Shown in pieces: positions 41,964 to 48,828 of a stretch of DNA of 64,000 nt. Source of the DNA: JAVBUY01 sp031552735. GTDB lineage: Bacteria; Bacillota; Clostridia; Christensenellales; Aristaeellaceae. The notes under the pieces were generated by a model, which saw only the letters and a list, made by a program, of their open reading frames with translations, did not search any database and had not been told where the DNA came from. The position numbers and the translations under genes are program-made. The stretch covers positions 1 through 64,000 of the forward strand of contig JAVBMF010000015.1 in NCBI GenBank assembly GCA_031552735.1, written 5' to 3'. Position 1 is the stretch's first letter. Every line of letters begins with the position of its first letter.

Positions 41964-42161
41964 TCAATAGAACTGAAAGATGCCCCGCACGCTGTTGAGC
42001 AGTTGACCGATCAGGTTGATAACCATCAATAGCGCGATCACCAACCCGGCCAGCGACACCATCATCGCCATGTCCTCGTGCCCAGTGCGCTTAAGTACCT
42101 GCCCCAGCACCGCGACCAAAATGCCCACCCCGGCAATTTGAAATAGCAAATCTACGTTCAT
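41964..42161 (-). CDS. spoIIIAC: SpoIIIAC small membrane protein
   Basis: 65 residues, two helices: MNVDLLFQIAGVGILVAVLG and MAMMVSLAGLVIALLMVINL with the family KRTGHEDMAMMVSLAGL motif at the turn. Belongs to the SpoIIIAC/AD family. 15 bp after spoIIIAB and 26 bp before spoIIIAD. Confidence 0.92.
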   Translation of the reverse strand: MNVDLLFQIAGVGILVAVLGQVLKRTGHEDMAMMVSLAGLVIALLMVINLIGQLLNSVRGIFQFY

Positions 42162-42176
42162 CCAGCGGCCTCCTTA

Positions 42177-42704
42177 TCACATCAACAGCAGAAAAAGGCA
42201 AAGCCCGCCCAGCGTGCCCAGCGACTGATAGAGCCGCTGCGTATCCTTCATGCTGCCCGCCAATTGCGCGTGCCGCGCGGACAACTCCCGCTGCACCGCG
42301 TCCAGCAGCGCGCGCTGCTCCCGTGCGTCGCCGCGCCCCAACCCGACCCACAGCGGCGATAACAGCGCCAGATCGTCGGGCGTCAGCACAGCCAGTTCCG
42401 GCATTTCACCGAGCACACGCTGCCATCCCTGCGCCAATGCCAGCGCAGGCTGATCTCTGGTTTGCGCGCCCAGCGCGGCAAAAGCCGCCGCCCAAGCCCG
42501 CTGCGCCGGATCGCCCCCGGGCAGCGCCGACAGCGCATCAGCCAGCAGATCATGCCGGTCGCAGATCGCGGTTTCCAGCGCGCGCAGTGCCCACACCGCG
42601 CCATGCACCATGCGTGCGCGCCGCGCCGCTGCCGCTGACAGCGCATAGCCCAACGCCGCCGAGCCCGCCGCCGCCATCGCGGCGCACACCAAGCGCAGCA
42701 TCAT
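42177..42704 (-). CDS. spoIIIAB: SpoIIIAB
   Basis: 175 residues with hydrophobic helices at both ends (LVCAAMAAAGSAALGYALSA and LGTLGGLCLFLLLM), the architecture of SpoIIIAB, which resembles GspF-like secretion proteins. The DAVQRELSARHAQLAGSMKD helix near the C-terminus is typical. Two ATGs lie in tandem; the first (42704) forms a 4-bp overlap with the spoIIIAA stop and is taken. Confidence 0.88.
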   Translation of the reverse strand: MMLRLVCAAMAAAGSAALGYALSAAAARRARMVHGAVWALRALETAICDRHDLLADALSALPGGDPAQRAWAAAFAALGAQTRDQPALALAQGWQRVLGEMPELAVLTPDDLALLSPLWVGLGRGDAREQRALLDAVQRELSARHAQLAGSMKDTQRLYQSLGTLGGLCLFLLLM

Positions 42705-43594
42705 GCCACCTTCTCCCCATCGGCGTTCCACACACCCGCGCAAGTCGCCAGTTCTCCAAGCCCAATGATCCGTCCAAACGCGCGCGCCGCCAACAGCCCG
42801 CGCAGCATGGGCCGCGACACAAGCTGCGCATAGTCGGTGGCATGCGCGGTGGCCAGCACGCGCACCCCGCAGTGCATCGCTTCCAGCACGGCTACGGCAT
42901 CCCGCTCTGTGCCCAGCTCATCGACCACCAGCCAGTCAGGCGCCATCGCACGCAGCAGCATCGGCATGCCCAGCGCCTTGGGGCAGGCATCCAGCACGTC
43001 GCTGCGCTGCCCCACTTCCATCTGCGGCAAGCCGTCCACACAGCCCGCGATTTCTCCGCGCTCATCCACTACGCCGATGCGCTGGCCGAACCGGTCGGAG
43101 AGCTGCCGCGCCGCGTCGCGCAGCAGTGTGGTCTTGCCCAGCCCCGGCGCGGAGAAGATCAGCGCGCTGTGCGTGCCGCCGTCGGCCACCAATTCGGGCA
43201 TCAGCCAATCGGCGACGCCGGGCACCGCGCGCGCGATGCGCACACACAGCGACGCAATGTCGCGCAGCCCCGCAATCGCGCCGCCTTCGATGACCGTATG
43301 CCCGCACAGCCCTACGCGGTGGCCGCCCGCGATGGTCAGGTAGCCCTGCCGCAACTCCTGTTGCCGGGCATATGCCGAGTGTTGCAGGCACGCCTGCGCC
43401 ATCTGCCGCACATCCTCGACGGACGGTGTCCACGTGCAGCGCGGCGGCGCTTCGCCCGCCATCACCCACTGCACTGGCTGCCCGGCGCGCAATCGGATCT
43501 CGCGCACCGCCGTCGCTTGTCGGGGGGAAAGCACGGCCACAGCCGCGCCCAGCTCCGGCGGCCAGTACGCCGCCAGTTGTGTCCGCCACGGCAT
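42701..43594 (-). CDS. spoIIIAA: SpoIIIAA, AAA-type ATPase of the SpoIIIA channel
   Basis: 297 residues. Walker A in FSAPGLGKTTLLRDAA, Walker B in DWLVVDELGTERDA, and the R-finger-like LATAHATDYAQLVSRP; the N-terminal domain has REIRLRAGQPV. It is the ATPase that powers or assembles the channel. The ATG at 43594 is 8 bases from AGGAGG; another ATG at 43600 is too near to that site. First gene of the operon, with a sigma-E-like promoter upstream. Confidence 0.92.
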   Translation of the reverse strand: MPWRTQLAAYWPPELGAAVAVLSPRQATAVREIRLRAGQPVQWVMAGEAPPRCTWTPSVEDVRQMAQACLQHSAYARQQELRQGYLTIAGGHRVGLCGHTVIEGGAIAGLRDIASLCVRIARAVPGVADWLMPELVADGGTHSALIFSAPGLGKTTLLRDAARQLSDRFGQRIGVVDERGEIAGCVDGLPQMEVGQRSDVLDACPKALGMPMLLRAMAPDWLVVDELGTERDAVAVLEAMHCGVRVLATAHATDYAQLVSRPMLRGLLAARAFGRIIGLGELATCAGVWNADGEKVA

Positions 43595-43614
43595 GGACAT
43601 CCCCTCCTCGCACG

Positions 43615-43644
43615 AGGATATGCGCGGACGAGCGGCGATATCAC
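43615..43644 (-). promoter_or_regulatory. Candidate sigma-E-type promoter of the spoIIIA operon
   Basis: Minus strand: GTGATATC (43637-43644), 14-bp spacer, CATATCCT (43615-43622). It resembles the sigma-E pattern (K-M-ATATT, 13-15 bp, CATACANT) and overlaps the stop codon of the upstream L,D-transpeptidase gene. spoIIIA is sigma-E controlled in Bacillus. Confidence 0.5.
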
Positions 43645-44303
43645 TCAAACAGCATCAGCCCGAGCGCGTCATACACCGCCTGATCGATGCACTCGTTGTT
43701 GGGCAAGCCGCGATCCTTCAAAAACTCCGCCAGTGCCTGGCTGGTGCCGCGCCCATACGCGCCATCCGGGTTATAGGGATAGTAACCCAGCGCCTTGAGC
43801 TTGCGCTGCACGGCGCGCACATGCGCGTTTTTGTCGCCCGGCTCCAAGCGGCGCAGCGCGCTGCCCAACTCGCCATAGGGACCGGATTCGATGATCACCG
43901 GCGTGCCGTTGGGCACCAGCTTATACAGCGCCTCGGCATCTCGGCTGAACATGCGAAAGCACCCGTGTGACGCGTGGCTGCCGATCGAATTGGGCGCGTT
44001 GGTGCCGTGGATGCCATACACGCCCCAAGGCACGTTCAGCCGCAGAAAGCGCGTGCCAAAGCCGTTGGGCTCCTTGGGCGCAAAGCGACCGATGATGCGG
44101 AACGTGCCCACTGGCGACGGCGTGTCCGACGCCCCGGCGGCAATCGGATACCGGGCGCGCTCCGTGCCGTTTTCATAGAGCGTCAGCGACATGCGCTGTG
44201 TGTCGATGACAATGACGCGCTTGGGTGGTTCGGCCAGCCCCAGCGCGGCGATCACCATGCACAGGACGATCACAATGCCGCCGCGAATCAAAGACGGTCT
44301 CAT
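43641..44303 (-). CDS. L,D-transpeptidase with peptidoglycan-binding domain
   Basis: 220 residues: N-terminal membrane/signal segment (GGIVIVLCMVIAALGLAEP), a YkuD catalytic domain with GIHGTNAPNSIGSHASHGCF (catalytic His, Ser-His-Gly-Cys; residues ~97-116), and a C-terminal PG_binding_1 repeat (VRAVQRKLKALGYYPYNPDG). The reaction is 3-3 crosslinking or attachment in peptidoglycan. ATG at 44303 follows GAGGGGG. Its stop overlaps the spoIIIA promoter candidate, and its own upstream region has a similar one, so a role in the spore wall is plausible. Confidence 0.87.
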   Translation of the reverse strand: MRPSLIRGGIVIVLCMVIAALGLAEPPKRVIVIDTQRMSLTLYENGTERARYPIAAGASDTPSPVGTFRIIGRFAPKEPNGFGTRFLRLNVPWGVYGIHGTNAPNSIGSHASHGCFRMFSRDAEALYKLVPNGTPVIIESGPYGELGSALRRLEPGDKNAHVRAVQRKLKALGYYPYNPDGAYGRGTSQALAEFLKDRGLPNNECIDQAVYDALGLMLFE

Positions 44304-44321
44304 GCGGACACCCCCTCGGCG

Positions 44322-44350
44322 AATATATGTGGCAGCGCGCGGCAAATTGC
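44322..44350 (-). promoter_or_regulatory. Candidate sigma-E-type promoter of the L,D-transpeptidase gene
   Basis: Minus strand: GCAATTT (44344-44350), 14-bp spacer, CATATATT (44322-44329). The -10 matches the sigma-E consensus at about 6 of 7 defined positions. It lies between the gene and the hairpin-rich element. Confidence 0.4.
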
Positions 44351-44360
44351 GCACAAAAAA

Positions 44361-44596
44361 GCGCGAAGCACGGGCTTCGCGCCCAGACCATCGACTTTGT
44401 CGATGGTCTGACAGGCTGCCAAGAAAGGGCGCAAGGCAAGGAGGCGAGCTTGCGCATGAGGGCGCTTATTGTGCAATAAGCAACCGAAATGCGTGAGCGA
44501 TGGCGACACAGCAAGCAAGACCGCGCATCGCCTGATGCGCGATCTTGTGTTTGCGGCCTTTGTGGGCGGCCTGAGCGCGAAGCACGGGCTTCGCGC
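44361..44596. repeat. Hairpin-rich non-coding element bounded by identical palindromes
   Basis: 236 bp with no convincing gene. Both ends are the same 22-bp palindrome (arms GCGCGAAGC/GCTTCGCGC, loop ACGG; 44361-44382 and 44575-44596). Between them are a perfect 12-bp hairpin CAGACCATCGAC/GTCGATGGTCTG with loop TTT (44384-44410), arms GCGCAAG/CTTGCGC (44429-44455), GCTTATT/AATAAGC (44464-44481) and CGCGCATC/GATGCGCG (44522-44541). It fills most of the gap between the TPR gene and the L,D-transpeptidase gene. It has the look of a dispersed palindromic repeat or a structured RNA; no T run marks it as a simple terminator. Confidence 0.6.
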
Positions 44597-44613
44597 GATT
44601 CCATTGTAGCAGG

Positions 44614-45774
44614 TTACGGCGTCATCGCGTCGGCGACTTCCGAGGGGATGGTCGGATAGATACGCAGTGTGCAATGCTGCTCCGCTTTTTTTAGATGCAT
44701 CGCGAACCTGCCCTGATAGGTCAGCCCGCTTTCCATCACCCCCGGCTCTGTCTCTTCCAGCGCGTTCACCAGATAGTCGTACAGCGTTTCCGCGTTTTTC
44801 TCGCCGACACTCAGCACCGCGTCGGCGGCCAGCACAAATACTTGCCTCGGATCGGCGAAATAGGGCGAGTCGAACGGCACTTGCGCTTCGTATGCCCACA
44901 GCGCACCGCTGTCGCGCAGCACATCGATCCATACCAGTCGACCTTCCAGGATGCGCACATCGCGCAGGAAGCCCGGCTCGTTGTCATCCTGCTTCATCTG
45001 CCCCAGCCGCAGTTCGGGCAGGTTTTTGTCCTGCCACAGGCAATAGAAATACGGGAAGCCGATCGCCGCCTCACTGCGCGGCTTTACGCCCAGCGACCGC
45101 TCGGTCACCAGCACGCGAAACGCGCGCAACGCCAGATTATCCGGCGCGATAAACAGCGCGCTGTCCACCTGCGCCAGCGATTCCCGATAGCGTCCCAGCG
45201 ACAGCAGCGTGTCTGCCATACAGAAGAGGGTCTGCACACTGTAGGGCGATAATTCGTCCGCCTTGGCAAAATCGGCCAGCGCCTGTTCATACAGCCCCTG
45301 ATAATAATGCGCCTCGCCGCGCGTGACGTGATATTTCGCCTCCAGTGGCATGACGGCCAGTGCCTTGTCGATATCGGTCAGCGCGGATTGAAACTGCCCG
45401 GCCTTCACCAACAGCGCCGCGCGGTCGCCGTACATCTGCGCGTCGGACACCGGCTCTTTCTGCTGCTCATACAGCGCAATCGCCTGATGGAGCGATGCCA
45501 GCGCGCCCTGTGCATCGCCTTGCGCGGACAGAATCTGCGCATAATCGCGGTGATACTGGTACACATCGGGCGCGATCGCAAGCGCTTGCTCCATGAAGGG
45601 GCGTGCTTTTTCGTAATCGCTAAACATGATGGCCGAGATCGCCTCGGCATAGGCAGCCGACGACTCCGTTGTGGTGCCTTCCCACGCGAAGGGATTGAAC
45701 GCTTCCTCCGCGACGCCGCCGATCGCCAGCGCGCATAGCAGCACCGCCAGCAGCACACCTGTCCATATCCGCAT
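44614..45774 (-). CDS. Secreted TPR-repeat protein
   Basis: 386 residues with a Sec signal peptide (MRIWTGVLLAVLLCALAIGG). Residues ~40-220 hold about five tetratricopeptide repeats (for example YEKARPFMEQALAIAPDVYQ, FQSALTDIDKALAVMPLEAK, YEQALADFAKADELSPYS). The C-terminal ~150 residues form an unrecognised domain (RILEGRLVWIDVLRDSGALW). A periplasm-like or cell-surface scaffold role is likely. It follows thiI by 36 bp with an AGGAGG site and ends just before the hairpin element. Confidence 0.75.
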   Translation of the reverse strand: MRIWTGVLLAVLLCALAIGGVAEEAFNPFAWEGTTTESSAAYAEAISAIMFSDYEKARPFMEQALAIAPDVYQYHRDYAQILSAQGDAQGALASLHQAIALYEQQKEPVSDAQMYGDRAALLVKAGQFQSALTDIDKALAVMPLEAKYHVTRGEAHYYQGLYEQALADFAKADELSPYSVQTLFCMADTLLSLGRYRESLAQVDSALFIAPDNLALRAFRVLVTERSLGVKPRSEAAIGFPYFYCLWQDKNLPELRLGQMKQDDNEPGFLRDVRILEGRLVWIDVLRDSGALWAYEAQVPFDSPYFADPRQVFVLAADAVLSVGEKNAETLYDYLVNALEETEPGVMESGLTYQGRFAMHLKKAEQHCTLRIYPTIPSEVADAMTP

Positions 45775-45810
45775 CGCGCTTCCTCCTTTGTATGTTCGGC
45801 GTGTGCCCGG

Positions 45811-46959
45811 TCAGCCGATCTCGATGATCTCCGCCCCAGCCACCGCCTCGGCAACCAGTTCCTCGATGGGCAGCACCGCCTCGGCCTCTCGCACGGTATC
45901 CAGCTTGGGGTGGGTGGCCGGGTGGCGCGGTGTAAAGATCGTGCAGCAGTCCTCGTATGGCAGTGAGGACAGCTCGTAGGTGCCGATCTTCTCGGCACGC
46001 TCCACAATCTCACTCTTGTCAAAGCCGATCACCGGGCGAAACACCGGCATGTCCACCGTTTCGTCAGTGCAGGCGAGTGCCTCCATGGTCTGGCTGGCCA
46101 CCTGCCCGATGGCCTCGCCAGTGACCAGCGCCTGCGCGCCCTCGGCGCGCGCGACGCGCTCGGCGATGCGCATCATAAACCGGCGCATGATCAGCGTGGT
46201 CAGGTTGTCCGGGCACTGCTGATGGATGTCCATCTGAATACGCGTGAACGGCACGACGTGCAGCCGGATCGGCCCGCAATACTCGCTGAGCACCTTGGCC
46301 AGATCGACCACCTTTTGCTTGGCGCGCTCGCTGGTGTACGGAAAGGAGTGATAGTGCACCGCGCACAGGTTGACGCCGCGCTTGGCCACCATGTAGCCAG
46401 CGACCGGGCTGTCGATGCCGCCGGAGAGCAACAGGCACGCGGTGCCGTTGGTGCCCAGCGGCATGCCACCCACCGCGGCGATGCGCTCCACATACAGGTA
46501 CGCCTGGTCGCGAATCTCGATATCCAGCACGTGCTGCGGCGTATGCACGTCCACGGTCAACTGCGGGTTCCGCTCCAGCACATAGCCGCCCAGCTTGCCA
46601 TTGATCTGCGGCGAATTGAGCGGATAGCGCTTGTCCGAGCGGCGCGCGACCACCTTGAACGTGCCGGAAATCGGGCGCATCATCTCGGCGGCCTGCTGGC
46701 AGATCGCGTCAAAGTCGCCCTTGTCCATCTCGATGCAGGGGCTGACCGAGTGCACGCCAAATACGCGCGTCACGCGCCGGATGCATTCGGGCATATCGGT
46801 GACATCCGATACAAAGATACGGCTGTCGGCGATCCACACTTTTCCGCCGACATCGCCGACCGCGCGGCGAATGTGCTTGAGCAATACGTTAAAGAAATAG
46901 GGGCGGTTCAGCCCCTTTAGATGTACCTCGCCAAAGCGAACCAGCAGCAACTCGCGCAT
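45811..46959 (-). CDS. thiI: ThiI, tRNA 4-thiouridine synthetase
   Basis: 382 residues: ferredoxin-like plus THUMP domains (to ~165) and a PP-loop ATPase with LLSGGIDSPVAGYM. No C-terminal rhodanese domain, which is normal for Bacillota, where a dedicated cysteine desulfurase supplies sulfur. The gene starts one base after the desulfurase gene ends, fitting the NifZ-ThiI pairing of Bacillus. Makes s4U8 in tRNA. Confidence 0.93.
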   Translation of the reverse strand: MRELLLVRFGEVHLKGLNRPYFFNVLLKHIRRAVGDVGGKVWIADSRIFVSDVTDMPECIRRVTRVFGVHSVSPCIEMDKGDFDAICQQAAEMMRPISGTFKVVARRSDKRYPLNSPQINGKLGGYVLERNPQLTVDVHTPQHVLDIEIRDQAYLYVERIAAVGGMPLGTNGTACLLLSGGIDSPVAGYMVAKRGVNLCAVHYHSFPYTSERAKQKVVDLAKVLSEYCGPIRLHVVPFTRIQMDIHQQCPDNLTTLIMRRFMMRIAERVARAEGAQALVTGEAIGQVASQTMEALACTDETVDMPVFRPVIGFDKSEIVERAEKIGTYELSSLPYEDCCTIFTPRHPATHPKLDTVREAEAVLPIEELVAEAVAGAEIIEIG

Positions 46960-46960
46960 G

Positions 46961-48118
46961 TCAGCGCCTCCTCAGTCCCTTGTATTGCGTATAGGCGCGC
47001 AGCGCGGCATCGGCTGCGTCGGCAATCTCCTGTTCGGTGGTCATGGGCGAAAGGCTGAATCGCACCGCGCCGTCCAGCCTGTCCCCGGTGACGCCCATCG
47101 CCGCCAGCGTATCGCTGTGCTTTGCCCTGCGCGATGCGCACGCCGAGCCGGTGGATACATAGATTTCTTCAGCCTCCAGCGCGTGCAGCAGCACCTCGCC
47201 GCGCATGCCGCCAAACGACACATTCAGGATATGCGGCGCGCTGTCCGCGTCGCCCGGCGCGGGCCCATTGACCATGATGCCCTCGCCGCCGCGCGCCAGC
47301 CTATCCCATAGCGCGGCCTTTTTCGCCGCCAGCGCGTCTCGCCAAGGCGGCAGCGCGGCCAGCGTTTCCACCGCGGCTTGCAATCCGATAATGCCCGGCA
47401 CGTTCTCGGTGCCCGATCGCAGCCCGCCTTCCTGCCCGCCGCCGGGCGTCTGCGGGATCAGCCGCACGCCGGGTTTGATCAGCAACGCGCCCACCCCCTT
47501 GGGGCCGTGGATCTTATGCGCGCTGACGGTGTACAGGTCAATGCCGGTCTTGCCCACATCCAGCGGCACGCGCAGAAATCCCTGCACGCCGTCCACGTGC
47601 AGCAGTGCCTTGGGGCACAGCGCTGCCATGCGCTGCCTAAGGCGCGCGATCGGCTGGATCGCGCTGGTTTCGTTATTGACGTGCATCACACTGACCAGCG
47701 CCACTGTGTCATCAAGCAGGCTGTCCAGCGCCGCGATGTCCAGCACGCCGCGCTGATCCACCGGCAGCACGCGCACGATGTGCCCGCGCGCTTCAGCCAC
47801 GCGCATCGCCTCGCGCACCGCCGGGTGCTCCACCGCACTCACGCAAAGCACCGCCGGTTTGCGCAGCGTGTCGGCTGTGCCCAGGATAGCCAGCGCGTCG
47901 CTCTCGGTACCGCTGCCAGTGAATACCACGCGAAATCCCGCAGCCCCTGCCGCCTTTCTCAGCGTATCGCGCGCCGCGTCCAGCGCTCGCTCCACCCGCG
48001 CTGCCGGTGCGTAAGCCGCCGATGGGTTATAAAAATCGCAGCGCATCACATCTATCATGCGCTGGCTCACCTCGGGCAGCGTCGGTGTGGTCGCGCTGTG
48101 GTCCAGATACGCGGGCAT
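46961..48118 (-). CDS. Cysteine desulfurase (NifS/IscS type, probably ThiI partner)
   Basis: 385-residue fold-type I PLP enzyme. N-terminal YLDHSATTP, the PLP lysine in VSAHKIHGPKGVG, and the active cysteine in STGSACASRRAKHSD on a short loop. It transfers sulfane sulfur from cysteine. Immediate linkage to thiI suggests dedicated tRNA thiolation (NifZ-like) rather than general Fe-S assembly, though a broader role cannot be excluded because no isc or suf genes are in the window. Confidence 0.92.
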   Translation of the reverse strand: MPAYLDHSATTPTLPEVSQRMIDVMRCDFYNPSAAYAPAARVERALDAARDTLRKAAGAAGFRVVFTGSGTESDALAILGTADTLRKPAVLCVSAVEHPAVREAMRVAEARGHIVRVLPVDQRGVLDIAALDSLLDDTVALVSVMHVNNETSAIQPIARLRQRMAALCPKALLHVDGVQGFLRVPLDVGKTGIDLYTVSAHKIHGPKGVGALLIKPGVRLIPQTPGGGQEGGLRSGTENVPGIIGLQAAVETLAALPPWRDALAAKKAALWDRLARGGEGIMVNGPAPGDADSAPHILNVSFGGMRGEVLLHALEAEEIYVSTGSACASRRAKHSDTLAAMGVTGDRLDGAVRFSLSPMTTEQEIADAADAALRAYTQYKGLRRR

Positions 48119-48139
48119 GTCCTTCTCCTTTTTGTATCC

Positions 48140-48676
48140 TTATGCCTGGAACACGCCATGCGTCAGGTATTTTTTGATCATCTCCACCATCTCAGGGGAG
48201 GGCTCCAGCACGATCAGGCGCTTAGCCGAATCCTTCACGAAATAGAAATAGAACAAATTGGCCTCGCGGTTGAGAAACCAGTTGTCTTTGCGCACGTTGG
48301 GCATACTCAGGTAGCGCTGGAAACTCGCGCCGGTCACATAGCCGCACGCGTCCACATTGCGCACCTTCAGGCACCCCAGCTCCTTGCGCTTCTCGTTGCC
48401 CAGCACCTGCGCAAAGTCCAGCTCGCCATTGGTAAAGATGTATTCATACTCCATGCGAAAGCGGTCTTTGACGCGATAGAGAAAAAAGCACAGCGCGCCA
48501 AAGCCCACGCCAATCGCAATGCCGATCAGATCAAAATTCATTTGCAGCAGCGTACCCTGCAAAAAGAACAGCGCGACAAGACCGGTGACCACAATCAGCA
48601 CCCAAACCAGCATGTACAGCAGGCTGTCGAGCGTCCGATTTTTCTTGACAATGATCTCTTCGCGGAAGTTATCCAT
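48140..48676 (-). CDS. DUF6106 membrane protein
   Basis: 178 residues. N-terminal MDNFREEIIVKKNRTLDSLL and two transmembrane helices (YMLVWVLIVVTGLVALFFLQ and FDLIGIAIGVGFGALCFFLY) followed by a cytoplasmic beta-rich domain (YEYIFTNGELDFAQVLGNEKR). It matches what I recall of the clostridial DUF6106 family; function unknown. First gene of the unit leading to the desulfurase, thiI and TPR genes, with its own promoter. Confidence 0.75.
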   Translation of the reverse strand: MDNFREEIIVKKNRTLDSLLYMLVWVLIVVTGLVALFFLQGTLLQMNFDLIGIAIGVGFGALCFFLYRVKDRFRMEYEYIFTNGELDFAQVLGNEKRKELGCLKVRNVDACGYVTGASFQRYLSMPNVRKDNWFLNREANLFYFYFVKDSAKRLIVLEPSPEMVEMIKKYLTHGVFQA

Positions 48677-48701
48677 GCGCAGTCCCCCTTTGTTTCATGC
48701 T

Positions 48702-48710
48702 ATTATAGCA
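48702..48710 (-). promoter_or_regulatory. Extended -10 element upstream of the DUF6106 gene
   Basis: Minus strand TATAAT (48702-48707) preceded by TGC, 26 bp before the start codon; no good -35 at 16-18 bp. It is centred in a palindrome, ATGCTA-TTA-TAGCAT, that could be an operator or chance. Confidence 0.5.
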
Positions 48711-48828
48711 TGTTTCGCACGCGGATGGTAGTGGCCGGACAGGCAGGATTTTTCCGCGCGGACTACGAATGATATATGATTCACGATTCGCTGGCGCACT
48801 GCGCGCCGCACAGAACCGGAGGGGTTGC

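Noticed and set aside
44300..44932. Minus-strand frame through the hairpin-rich element
   Set aside because: It crosses palindromes, overlaps the TPR gene out of frame and has no ribosome site; the peptide is a by-product of the repeats.
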